NCBI GenBank assembly: GCA_000711775.1
Contig: ARYC01000307.1
Coordinates: forward strand, 118,343 to 182,342
DNA from: Oxytricha trifallax
Lineage: Eukaryota > Ciliophora > Spirotrichea > Sporadotrichida > Oxytrichidae
DNA length: 64,000 nucleotides
Reading direction: 5' to 3'
Positions within the stretch are counted from its first letter, which is position 1; each line of letters begins with the position of its first letter. A program made the position numbers and the translations under genes. The notes below the pieces were generated by a model, which ran no database searches, was not told the origin of the DNA, and was given only the letters and a program-made list of their open reading frames with translations. Below, piece by piece: positions 1 to 10,065 of this stretch.

Positions 1-175
1 AGGATTTTAAATATAGGATGGAAGGTATAGCAGATTAGCAAATTAATTTAATAGAAATAAATTTAATTCAATAATGTCTATTTTTAAGTTATACTAAAAA
101 TACTAAAATTACATAAAATATACCCTTAATCAGATTCATTTAAGTCTTTAAATATGTATATTTAATAATTAATCA

Positions 176-763
176 TCAATAATATATCTCTTTAAAATGA
201 GATAGAGTTGAGAACATGAGTGAATAATAATCCTATTGTTCTGAGAATTCATCCTTTAATCTGACAATTTTGAAGCACTATCCGCACACTTGACATCTAT
301 GAATTGGGCCTTCTCTCACAAAGTAGAACATCTTTTCATGAGAGTGAGAATCGTCTTCAATACCTGGACCCATGCAAATAACAATTCTCCATGATGAATC
401 AGAAGTGAAAATAAGAACTGGGTTATCAATGGTACCGAATTAAGAGTGCACGACTGACTCCATTTCATGCCACTGATTGAGCTCAATAGCATTTTGTGTA
501 ATTGAGGCACTGAATGATGCTGCGGTATTACCGTGAGTTCTATAACCCTCTGGCAACTGTGAATTCATGCTGAGACCGTCTTGCTCGAAGAAACTTTGTA
601 CGTGACGGTATGGCTTTTGGAATCTATCTCTAATCTTATCAACGAATGAGAAGTAACCTCTCTGAGTTAGGTTTGGCTGAGCAGAGGTAGAGAGAGCAGC
701 AGTCTTTTAAAGAGTGGATAATTGCTGTCTTCCTTGCTTCTGCAGATTCTTTAAGAGCATCAT
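176..763 (-). CDS. COX5B: cytochrome c oxidase subunit 5B-like, mitochondrial
   Basis: Uninterrupted 195-codon frame with TAA/TAG read as Gln, ending at TGA. The N-terminus is basic and Ser/Thr/Gln-rich, consistent with a mitochondrial presequence. The C-terminal half carries the COX5B fold signature: a GTIDNPVLIF block, a WRIVICMGPG strand, and the zinc-site segment HRCQVCGQCFKIV near residues 155-170. The family's role is a nuclear-encoded, zinc-binding matrix-side subunit of complex IV. Start chosen at the first of two tandem ATGs. No IES or intron is evident, unlike most genes here. The roughly 25 residues after the conserved core are not typical of the family and could include read-through of an unrecognised boundary. 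Confidence 0.85.
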
Positions 764-928
764 ATTTAGATTCTTTCAATATTTATTAAAATATTTATTA
801 TACTCGCTAATAAATATTATAGCATTTAAATTACACACAACAAAAATAACTCTTTATACGTAGGTTTTTATTGTATTATTGCATAATTGCATAGTGCTAA
901 TTATTAATAAAATCACTTAATAAAAGTA

Positions 929-3078
929 ATGGAGAAAAAAAACATAGAGAAGAGAGGTCCAATTCAAGCTAGACTTTACAAAGCTGAAGTAAGAAAAATC
1001 CCCAATTTCTTGAGCGAGGAAGCATTTTATCACGGTTTTAACGTCGACCTGCCCATCGACTTCAAGTATTTCGTACCAGGGAAGACAAAGTAAGTGCTCA
1101 CTTTATACTAAAATAAGTTAATAATGTTATAATTTATCTAGGGAGAGGAACGATCACTCAATTGCATACTATGGCTTCGAGCATAAACAGACTCTGGAAT
1201 AGTTTATAGCCAAATTCAACAATTTCACCATTCAAGATGAAAAGGGGAAGAGCTACTTGCTTCAAGTGCAAAGAACCATCTATCAGAGTTTGCCACTGGA
1301 GAGTCGCTAACAAAAACAAGTTGTTAATAAGCTAGAGAACACAATTCACGAGGACGAGGACTATAAGGCGTTTATTGAGAAGTTAAATGCTAAACCTGCA
1401 CCACCATCTGTATCATAGAATGAGAAAGTTTAAAGTGAGGTTGGTGGACGCAATTAACCCAGAGGTAATAAAAGAGTTAATATTGCAGCTGCAGTTGAGG
1501 AAGATGCTGAAATAATTGATACATCAACTACTAATAATCAGCTCGCTACTGATGGTACAACTATTGCATCTATTGAATATTGTAGGAATACATTCGAAAG
1601 TGAAAAATTAGAGCTAATTAAATTAAATTAAAATCAAAATCGGGGCAGTTAAAGTTGGCCAATTTAAACGAACTTGGGCTCATTCGATAGAGAATTTAAA
1701 ATTAGATTGACTTTACAATTGGCGGTACTATTTTATCGTATCGAGGAAGCGATAAAATAGTACCGCCAATTGTAAAGTCAAGCTAATTTTAAATTCTCTA
1801 TCGAATGAGCCCAAGTTCGTTTAAATTGGCCAACTTTAACTGCCCCGATTTTGATTTTAATTTAATTTAATTAGCTCTAATTTTTCACTTTCGAATGTAT
1901 TCCTACAATAATGAATTCTTGTAAATTTTCAAAAAATAATTTTTTTTATTGATTATCATTTCTATGTTAGTAGCTTTACTTATTAACTAAACTTGATAAA
2001 TATCATTAATATTTATCTTTATGAATTTTAAGCAGTCTTTTGATTATCTCAAATAAATTTATGTATCCACAAAGCTATATTGAAATAAATAAAATTTTAA
2101 TTTGCATTTAAATAATCAGATTATTCACAAATAATGTTAATTAAATTTACAAATTTCCTGTTTTCCTTTCGTATCATCTCTTCCCGCTCAGTTGAGAACG
2201 GCGTGCTATAAGTATTTTATTATGAAAAATGGTTTTAGTAAAAATTACATTGATTTATGAAATTTAAGATATCAAATCAGATGCCACTACTGTCATTACT
2301 GCAAATCCAGTAATCAAGGATGAGACTCCAGTAAAGCCAAAAAGTACGATATCATTAAACTCAAACTTTTATCATAGAACCAGTAAGAATAGCACCCTTG
2401 GTCTAGGCAATCATTGAGAAAGAGCAGAAATACCAAGAAGAAAAGAGAAGCAAGCACGACAGACACAACACCAACAGACAGAATAAGAACAAACATGGTG
2501 ATAAGGACAACAAAGGCGATAGACATACCAAGAAAGATAGGTAGTCTAATTAACAAGACCAGTAGCAATAACAGCCTTAGCAGTACAGAATTAAGCAGAA
2601 AGACAACAATACTGCCACTGGGGATGTTTAGTCGATAGGCTAGATCTCAGATCATCAAACTGTTTAATCACAGCATAGTGGCAGTAATTAAGGCAGCAGC
2701 TCATAGTACAGCAACAACAAACATCATGGTGATAAATACGAGGACAAGAGAAGAGGAGCAGCTGGGGATTACAAACCCAATTAATATGAGCATAAAGATA
2801 AATACGACAAAGAGAGGGATAGCTATCATAACAAGCAGTCTTATCACAATCATAGAGGTGGGGATTAATATCAGCAGTAGCAACATAGTAGTCATAGTAG
2901 TTCTTAACATTAAGATGATAAACGTTAATAAAACTATAGAGATGACAGAGAGCATCACAATAGTAACACTTAACATCAGCAACATAGAGATCATCAATAT
3001 GTAAATATAAAGCACAATAAGTGTATTAAATTAGAGTTAGAAATGAACAATAATAATTAAATATATAAATTAGATTGA
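929..3078 (+). CDS. UPF3: UPF3-like nonsense-mediated decay factor (Smg4/UPF3 domain)
   Basis: Starts at ATG 929. A GT-AG intron occupies 1090-1141. The exons encode an RNP-like UPF3 domain: KIPNFLSEEAF, then IAYYGFEHKQTLEQFIAKF, an EKGKSYLLQVQRT strand, and HEDEDYKAFIEKL, matching the UPF3 order. IES removal at 1569-2303 (pointer TGCA) and 2335-2386 (pointer CCAGTAA) brings the frame into RIAPLVQAIIEKEQKYQEEK, equivalent to the charged segment after the domain in animal UPF3B. The C-terminus is a long Q/H/D/K/R low-complexity tail. UPF3 links the exon junction complex to UPF2 in the family. The TGA at 3076 is only 8 nt before the next ATG, so the tail end is uncertain. Confidence 0.82.
1090..1141 (+). 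other. spliceosomal intron in UPF3
   Basis: A 52-nt AT-rich GTAAGT...CTAG sequence. Removal joins ACA-AA to GGAGAGG and keeps the UPF3 domain frame. No direct repeat flanks it, so an intron fits better than an IES. Confidence 0.85.
1569..2303. other. 735-bp IES in UPF3 containing a foldback element
   Basis: TGCA occurs at 1565-1568 and 2300-2303. Deleting 1569-2303 keeps the frame (...GTTIANPVIKDE...). The interval is AT-rich apart from a 333-bp hairpin at 1578-1910. The 4-bp pointer is short, so exact ends are inferred from frame. Confidence 0.65.
1578..1910. repeat. near-perfect foldback (MITE-like) element
   Basis: Two 161-bp arms (1578-1738 and 1750-1910) are inverted copies with about one mismatch and an 11-nt loop. 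Ends read TATTGTAGG...CCTACAATA. Flanks allow either a TA or an AAT target duplication, both compatible with Tc1/mariner-type insertion. No coding frame fits in it. It is GC-richer than the surrounding IES. Confidence 0.9.
2335..2386. other. 52-bp IES in UPF3
   Basis: Pointer CCAGTAA at 2328-2334 and 2380-2386. Removal corrects a frame change in the middle of the conserved post-domain segment. A further CCAGTAA at 2307-2313 is in the same phase and could serve as an alternative junction. Confidence 0.75.
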
Positions 3079-3085
3079 GAAAAGT

Positions 3086-3791
3086 ATGGACGCTTTGAAC
3101 AACGTGGAAAGCAGAAAAATCACTGCCATTGAAAACATGCAAAAACTAGAACTAGCCATCACGTAAGTTTAATATTTCACAACGAATTGCAAAATTCTAT
3201 TCATTGCAATATGTTTTATATGAAATTGTTGAATACACTTAAGAATGAGTTTATTAATAATAATATTGGTATAGTCATGCTGATTAAAGATCAAGAATCA
3301 GAAGAGATATCGCCACTAGAAGTTCAATCTATGTCGCTGCAATTCTCTTATTCCCAGTTGGTGCCTATGTTGTTTATGTAAGTATTTTCTATGTTATAAT
3401 TGGTTTTTCTATAATAAGGAGGAAATACCTATCTTACTCTCAATAATTATTTAATTTACTCTATTTTTAAAGCAATTGGCTGCTCCATACGGTGCACTAC
3501 ACAACGTGAAATCAACCAACGGAGTATACATGTACACTCCTCAAAATTTCATGCAGAGATTCAGGTCAGTTCAACAAATCTACAGACCTGGTAAGATTTA
3601 TTATAAATTTCACTGGATAACTTCCCTATTCTTTATTGATACGATTTGACTATAATTCAATTTCTACTATAGAATTTTACTTCAAGGATCAATACACATC
3701 ATTGAACATGTACGCCAGAAGAATCAATAAGCTCAGAAAGGAGGATGCACAAGCAGTCTCTGGAGCTCATTACCCAACCACATGGCACTGA
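3086..3791 (+). CDS. small single-pass membrane protein, ciliate-specific
   Basis: Four exons (3086-3162, 3275-3377, 3473-3590, 3673-3791) separated by GT-AG introns give a continuous protein of about 139 residues. It has a short charged N-terminus, one hydrophobic segment (SIYVAAILLFPVGAYVVY, about residues 43-60), and a basic C-terminal region with KDQYTSLNMYARRINKLRKE. I do not recognise the family. Size and topology resemble lineage-specific mitochondrial inner-membrane subunits, but that is inference only. The start lies 8 nt after the inferred UPF3 stop, a compact arrangement in which the two genes may belong to separate nanochromosomes. Confidence 0.6.
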
Positions 3792-4021
3792 GAAACTAAA
3801 AAATCACTAAAAGAGTTAGGAAGTTTACTGCAAAATCATAAGTTAACATTCTTAACTCTCTTTTATTTAAAAGTAACAATCACTCTTAAATCACAAACTT
3901 ATCTCCTGATTTTATAATTATTATGCAAATTAGTCTAAAATTCCAAAAATTAATGGGAAAAATCCTAAAATTTAATTAACAATCAGTCAGCAAAATATCG
4001 ATGTGAGTTTTATGTGAGAAG
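3792..4021. other. AT-rich intergenic spacer
   Basis: No open frame, repeat or RNA gene is visible. It lies between the 3' ends of two convergent genes. Confidence 0.6.
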
Positions 4022-4800
4022 TCAGTAAAATCCCTCATTTCCACCTTAATAGTAGTTCTACTATTAAGGATTCTGGTAGGTATTATCATAGTATTACTAC
4101 TGATACTACCCTACGTTGTTGTCGACAAAACCCCCCAACCCTTATCCAGTTTTATTCTATGGTTTGAAGCTTGTAGATTACAAGTTATATTGATTGTTAA
4201 CTTACATTTACTGTGGTTCATAGTAATTTAGTTGTTGATTGTAGTCATATTATTACTGGTATTGCTAGTCATACTACTACTACTATTACTGCTGTTGTTG
4301 ATAGTTGTTATTCTGGTAATTAAAGTCGTTTTGGTAGTTCTATTGATATGCCACTTTGGGTCTAGGCCTGAACTCCTGAGATTCTGATGTCATTTAAGGT
4401 GGTTGCTATTGTTAAAACTGCTTTTATTGTTGTTACTGCTCTACACTGTAATCAATTCCTTTGTTGAAATTTCCGCCTTAATTGTACTTATTGAAGCCTT
4501 GATCTTTGTAACCACCAGTTTTGTTGTTATAGTCTCTATCTTTATTGTAATTCTGATATTCTGGTTTCTATTGCCTAGTATCGTTTTGATTATAGTCGTT
4601 TTTCTGGATATATGGCTTGGTATTATCATATTTGTTTCTAGTTAGATCCTATTTCCAATCTCTGTTCTCACTGCCTTCGTTTTGAGGATATTAGTTTTAC
4701 TAAACTCCACCCTTGCTGTAAGTTGGTCTTTAGGACTAACTTTAAAATTAGTTTTGTGTTCTTTCATCAGCTCCGTACCTCTTTTATTGATGATCCCTTA
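4022..4800 (-). CDS. glutamine/asparagine/tyrosine-rich coding region
   Basis: On the minus strand a frame ending at TGA 4022-4024 stays open through about 260 codons only if TAA/TAG are Gln. It encodes tracts such as QQQQQQQYDQQYQQ and NYNKDRDYNNKTGG: a prion-like, low-complexity composition. Many of the Gln codons are TAA/TAG. The frame continues upstream to at least 4966, overlapping the MORN gene in another frame. It is therefore either the C-terminal part of the MORN protein after a missed intron or IES, or a separate gene with an uncertain start. No conserved domain is seen. Confidence 0.55.
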
Positions 4801-4862
4801 CTATGGATAATTTCCTATTGATAAGATAATTAATTAGTTTTTTAATGGAATAATTTATGAAA

Positions 4863-6323
4863 TCAATTCTCTTGCAAAACCTTGATAAGTTGGTTATCTT
4901 TCCACTCACCAATAATACTTTTCCCATTGCTTTTCTCAAGTTCCCCTCTTCCTTAGAGTACGTCATTTATCCATATAGCCCTAAGTATACTTCCATCAGT
5001 ATATTGCATGATTCCAGCTCCATTCTTCTAATCATTCTTGAACTCTCCCTCGAAAACTGCTCCATCCCTCATAACCAACTTGCCATGGCCACATCTCTGG
5101 TCATTTTGAAACATACCCTCATAAGTAGATTTATCGTCATATTTCCTGATGCCTTTTCCATGCTGTTTGTCTTGCTTCCACTCTCCGTTATAGAAATAAC
5201 TACTTTGCCCTTTAGACCCGCTCATAGTACCCATTCCATGTTTCTTCCCGCAAGCCCACTATCCATAGTAAACTATCCCACTGGAAATGAATTCCATTTT
5301 GCCGTAGCCATGTTTCATATCATTAAGCCATTCTCCACTGTACTTATCTCCATTTGGAAGGATATGCTCACCCCTACCCTGTCTTATATTGCTTTTGAAA
5401 GTACCTCTAAATATTGAATTATCTGAACTACGCAATTCTCCTTGACCATCCTTAATTAAGGTATTTTTCAAAACCTCTCCGGTGTACTGATTTCCGGATT
5501 CGTCTACGAACTGTTTTATTTCTTTTTGTTGTACTTGCTAAACAACATTTTGTTATAGAACTTGCTAAGATTGCTATTCTTACCTATGATGAGGCATTTA
5601 TTACTGCTGAGGATGATTACTTTAAAATTATTGTTAAGTCGTTATTTAATTGGTAGATGGTTACTCAGATTTCTCAATTCTATGATTATGAATGTTAATT
5701 TGTTATGTATTCATTTTCATGTCACCAATGCTTTACTCAGTGACTTAAGTCTATTAAAACTGAGGGTTCCTTTTCTGGCCAGAGTTTATCTTATTAGAGT
5801 TCTATTGCTAGTTTTTAATTGGAGAGACAGTATTTGTCAAGTGATCTCTATCAAAAGTATTCTCCATTTGCTCGTAAAAATCCTCGTTTAAGTGCTACTT
5901 TTCATCATAGATTTACTATGGATCATGTCTGATAGGTGATAAGCTCTCTGGTTTTCTAAGATTCTACTAATTCTAATTACTTCTTGAAGTTTGTCTCAAC
6001 TTTTCTTGCTAGTTTGACCTTTAAGTCGAAAACATGTCAACACTTTTAGTATTGAAGTTGCTGCTAGTGGATAACTTTTTCTCCGAACTACCAAGTTTTA
6101 CTTTGATATACTTGCTCATCAAGTAATCTAGATCTTGTTTGAAGCTTTGAAAATCGAACTCTAAAGTCGCACCCTATTAATCAACTCGCTCTGATTCATT
6201 GAAATGTTAGAATTCTTGGTGACTGAGTTGCAATCTCTCTAATGATTGCTGTTTTAAGGCTTAATTATCTATTCCCGTCAGGTATTCTGCTTCTAAGATA
6301 TGCTTTTCCAGCTGTTCTTTCAT
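4863..6323 (-). CDS. MORN-repeat protein
   Basis: Continuous 487-codon frame from ATG 6323 to TGA. Residues 1-270 are Q/S/N-rich and probably disordered. Residues about 275-470 hold seven or more MORN repeats, for example YTGEVLKNTLIKDGQGEL, YSGEWLNDMKHGYGKM, YNGEWKQDKQHGKGI and YEGMFQNDQRCGHGKL. MORN repeats commonly mediate membrane or cytoskeleton attachment; the specific role here is unknown. The last repeat ends GEWKDNQLIK shortly before TGA. The Q/N-rich frame that follows at 4022-4800 may be its natural tail. Confidence 0.8.
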
Positions 6324-6800
6324 CTGTGCATTCACAATTATTTATTAAGAAATATTTTTTGCACATTTATTAATAATAATAACTTGGAATGTTTTATTAT
6401 AATGACAAAAACCATCGGTAACTTCTTAACAGCTCAAAATAACATAGTTAATAAATAATTTTGATAAAAAGATCTAAATACATTAAGAAAAGTTGATAAC
6501 AATTAATAAAAATATTTTGTAATTATTACACATCTATGTCAATTTATAATATTTTTCTGTTAAAATATCTCATTTTAGTTTCAAAATTTTTATTATAATT
6601 ACATTTTAAAATACAGTAAATTATCTAAGTTTTAGAATTAAAATTATACTATATCTTTGTTTTCTTATATTTATTTGTCAATTTGTATTTCAACTTATTT
6701 CCTAACAAATATAAAATTTTCTTAAGTTTATGTTAAAAAAATGTTTTTTTAACATCATTTAAATGTTAAATTTAAGTAATAAATTAATATTTTATTACAA
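6324..6800. other. AT-rich non-coding stretch
   Basis: Very AT-rich, with no frame, repeat family or RNA gene that I can support. Probably intergenic DNA eliminated during macronuclear development. Confidence 0.6.
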
Positions 6801-6892
6801 TGATTCTCCCTGTCTCTGATTATCATATTTTCTTGATATATCTAAACCTACTCAGAGCTAAGAAACTGCTGAACTCTAGAGTACATTTGAAG

Positions 6893-7167
6893 CTACATAA
6901 AATCCCATAGATCAATTAAGAAGCAAGGATAGAAGTTAAGAACAATTAGATTAAAAATTAATTATAATTGGCTAATAATATAAATAATTAGGCTAAAATC
7001 AAATTTACACACCCTGATTGGAATATTTTATAAGGACAATCAATCGAGCCAATAGTTTTAATAATTAGCCCAAACATTATAATTATACGCCAATAATTAT
7101 AAATTCTTAATTTAATTGTTCTTAACCCCAATTCTCATGTCTTAATTGATATATGGGGTTTTATGCT
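6893..7167. repeat. degenerate foldback element
   Basis: Arms at about 6893-6985 and 7080-7167 are imperfect inverted copies: CATAAAATCCC...GATCAATTAAGAAG pairs with CTTAATTGATATATGGGGTTTTATG, and AAGAACAATTAGATTAA pairs with TTAATTTAATTGTTCTT. The arms differ at several positions and by small indels, so this looks like an old relative of hairpin elements seen elsewhere in the window. No coding capacity. Confidence 0.6.
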
Positions 7168-7680
7168 GCGATATTTATTACAAGCAACTCTGAATAAACT
7201 ACACTGATTGATTGATCTAGTGCGAAGAATCTTTTTACGACACCGTAGAATGTAAGTATTTCATGTCTCTAATCAACGTATCTAAGTTTTAGTTTGTGTA
7301 ACTACTATGAGGTTAAGATTGATAGCTTGAGCTGAGGGCTTTGTGATTCTGTGGTGGCTTTATTTTAGAGAAATTTTTACTTTGCTAGTTTGGCTAATGT
7401 GACAAGTTCGATCTCAATGTGCTGAGGTCATTACCATTTTGATAATGCTTATAGTCTTATTCTTCGAAACTTTATACGGTATCTATCTAATCAAGGCTCT
7501 GATTGTAATCTATGTGATTTTAAGGTGATTGATTTAAGATCTATGGAGTTTTTTAAGTACCAAAATGAGGGAGTTATTCTTAGTTTTGTTAATGATTCAT
7601 ACTTTAAGACTATATTGGAAGTTGCTACTATTAACTGAGAGGTTTCATTTGTTTTTAAGTTTGACAAAATAAATTAAAAT
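7168..7680 (+). pseudogene. decayed ORF with TGA at possible tryptophan positions
   Basis: One frame encodes protein-like sequence (CDSVVALFQRNFYFASLANV, then NAYSLILRNFIRYLSNQ and GVILSFVNDSYFKTILEVATI) but contains about four in-frame TGA codons. It is less AT-rich than its flanks. With TGA as stop it cannot be translated, so the conservative reading is a decayed gene or an orphan MDS. No homology recognised. Confidence 0.35.
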
Positions 7681-7880
7681 TTGAAATAAATATCAGGCTT
7701 AATTAACTATGTCCCATTGAATAAAATAAAACATCATGCCATTATATGAAATGCTTATGTACAATAATTATTATGAAAATATGAATAAGTTACTACTGTG
7801 AATAAAATTAAAATCTTTTGCCTAAAATTTGCTGGAAAGATATAATTATTAATTTCGCGTAGTACTACTCACAAACAAAT
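7681..7880. other. AT-rich leader region upstream of the PLD gene
   Basis: No coding frame. Likely contains the 5' non-coding region of the phospholipase D gene; no motif is clear. Confidence 0.5.
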
Positions 7881-9035
7881 ATGCAATCAACTAACAACCA
7901 GGTTGAGAGATCACTCACTCAAGTAGCCACTCTCCTCAATGGCAATCCAAACATGGAAGCTAAGGAGATCGACATGCAAGACTTCTCTAGAATCCTTACC
8001 AAGATGCCATTCAAACAGCACAAAGATACCGTAAATTTATATAAAGTATAGCATATAAGGGGTTTAGTAACTTTAAAGGAACCTGCTTGAGAACTGAAGG
8101 GTTTTAAAGCATTAATTTGATAATTGTTGAATGCAGTCATTCAAAAACTTTTCGAAGTTGCAGGTGGAAAGATGAAGGATGATCATGATAAGGCAGTCAT
8201 TGAAGGTTTGAAGAAGTATGTCTTGGCCGCTCAAGACGACCTCCTCCAAACTAAGCCAAGATACATGGACGCCTTCTTCTTCCCCAACGAGAAGAATGTC
8301 GACAAGCTTGTAGGATACTTCAATTAATTATGTATCCTCACTTATTCGATAACGTAAATTTGAATTTACTTGACCAAGGCCACCAAGAGCATGAACATCT
8401 GCGTTTTCAATCTTACCAACGATCGCCTAGCCAACGCCATTTTCGATGCCCACCAACGCGGAGTTAAGGTTAGAGTCATCTCTGACGACGAGTGCATGGA
8501 GAACCAAGGTTCAGACATCAAGTGGCTCGCTGGACAGGGAGTGCCATGCAGAGTCGACAGCGCTTCTCAATTCCACATGCATAACAAATTTGTTGTCATT
8601 GATGACACCTTCCTCATTACTGGTTCATTCAACTGGACCGTCCAAGCTGGAAAGAGCAACTAAGAAAACATTTTGGTTGTTGACCACACATATTACATTG
8701 AAAAGTACAACACTGAATTTTAAAAATATCTTACCATACTTTCAACTTATTAACTCTTTAAATTTGAATATACTGCTTTTGGAATTCATAAAACATTAAT
8801 TCAACAGAGACTTTATAATTTCATTAACATTTTCTCATATCATTTATCTAAAAAACATTTTATTTCGACTGAATTCGAGTCCCTCTGGAAACAATTCGCT
8901 TCCAACGAAGTGAAAGGCGAAGAAGAGGAGCAAGAACACGCCGCAGTCAAAATTCAAACTGCCTTCAGAGCTAAGAAGCAAGGCGGACAAACCCAAGGTG
9001 GTTTCCAAGGTGGTGCCAAAAAATACAACAATTGA
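7881..9035 (+). CDS. phospholipase D family protein, MitoPLD/PLD6-like, with IQ-like tail
   Basis: Starts at ATG 7881. After removal of three IESs (8033-8137, 8321-8371, 8720-8875) it encodes about 270 residues. Residues 1-90 are helical and unassigned. A FFPNEKN motif opens the PLD domain. This is followed by KSMNICVFNLTNDRLANAI, RGVKVRVISDDECM and the single HxK catalytic motif HMHNKFVVIDDTFLITGSFNW, the arrangement of one-HKD mitochondrial cardiolipin hydrolases and related nucleases. The C-terminus has AAVKIQTAFRAKK, resembling an IQ calmodulin-binding motif, then a Gly/Gln-rich end. Whether it acts on cardiolipin or nucleic acid cannot be told. Confidence 0.85.
8033..8137. other. 105-bp IES in PLD gene
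   Basis: Only GT repeats at the ends (8031-8032 and 8136-8137). It resembles an intron (GTAAAT...GCAG), but splicing there would break the frame, whereas keeping one GT gives DTVIQKLFEV in frame. Confidence 0.6.
8321..8371. other. 51-bp IES in PLD gene
   Basis: Pointer TACTT at 8316-8320 and 8367-8371. Excision joins VGY to LTKATKSM in frame, at the position expected in the PLD domain. Confidence 0.85.
8720..8875. other. 156-bp IES in PLD gene
   Basis: Pointer ACTGAATT at 8712-8719 and 8868-8875. Excision joins EKYNTEF to ESLWKQF in frame. Confidence 0.88.
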
Positions 9036-10065
9036 GTATTTCAAACAGTTGCAAATATTATTTGACTTTTGTTTTATATCTTTCTTAAACATTAGTCTCT
9101 TAAAATATCCAGTCGGTTAATTCTTGGCTATATTTTATTTCAGGCATTATTATTAGAGAGTCAGTTTTTTCTTTTTAAATATAAAACCTAATAACTTTGG
9201 AAACCAAAAAACATAGATAAATTATTTTCATTAAGACATTATTTACGAATCTTAGGCAACCTTTATATTTCTTATTTAAGTCTAATCTATTCTAATAAAA
9301 TTGACATTAATTTATTATCACTTCAAATTTTGGTTTATTTAACTAAAAATCTTCTTTTTATATCAATGAAAATATCGCGTGTTTTTTGTTTTTAAATGCT
9401 CTTATTTAGTTAGTTAGATAGTTATAGGTATCAAATATAAATAACTATTTAGAATTATAATTAAATTTATATTAAAATAACTTAAAGAAATTTCCCTCCA
9501 CTTAGTTTTACAAATGCTGTTCAAACCATTATAACGATATAGATATTAGTGAAAGAACATATAGACTATCATATTCTCATTTACTATTAGAATTTTCGAT
9601 TTAATTTTTACTACTTAATTATTTCTTCTTATCATATTCGAAAGTATTATTGGGATCTACAATGAATTTTTATCAATTTATATAGTCTTAAGCAAATTAT
9701 TAAACATATCATAAATTTATTATGGATGGATGAAACCTTTTCAATATTGATATAAAGGTAATTTGATTATATTATTCAATTCTTAAATGTATTTTCTCAT
9801 TTTTTGGAGAATTTTTTATTGAGGTGAAAATAATGTAAAGAGAGCATATTGAGGTTTTTTTTTGATTTATCAAACATATTTTTTACTATGGATACTCATC
9901 CACTTAATACATGATTGCTTATAAGGTGTTTATATATAGAATGAATTTAATTTTATTCTTTAGAGTAAAGTAATTCGAAATAATTAAATAGAACAATGAA
10001 TTGATTTAGTGCTTGAATTAAGATTTTATTTTTATTATACTATATTAAAATCGATATAAATAAAA
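9036..10065. other. AT-rich intergenic DNA, about 1 kb
   Basis: No supported coding frame, repeat or RNA gene. Contains poly-T runs and no obvious motif. Confidence 0.6.

Noticed and set aside
2701..3015. Long open frames on both strands over the UPF3 tail and other repetitive coding regions
   Set aside because: They are shadows of low-complexity Q/H/D/R codon repeats; only one frame continues the conserved UPF3 sequence.
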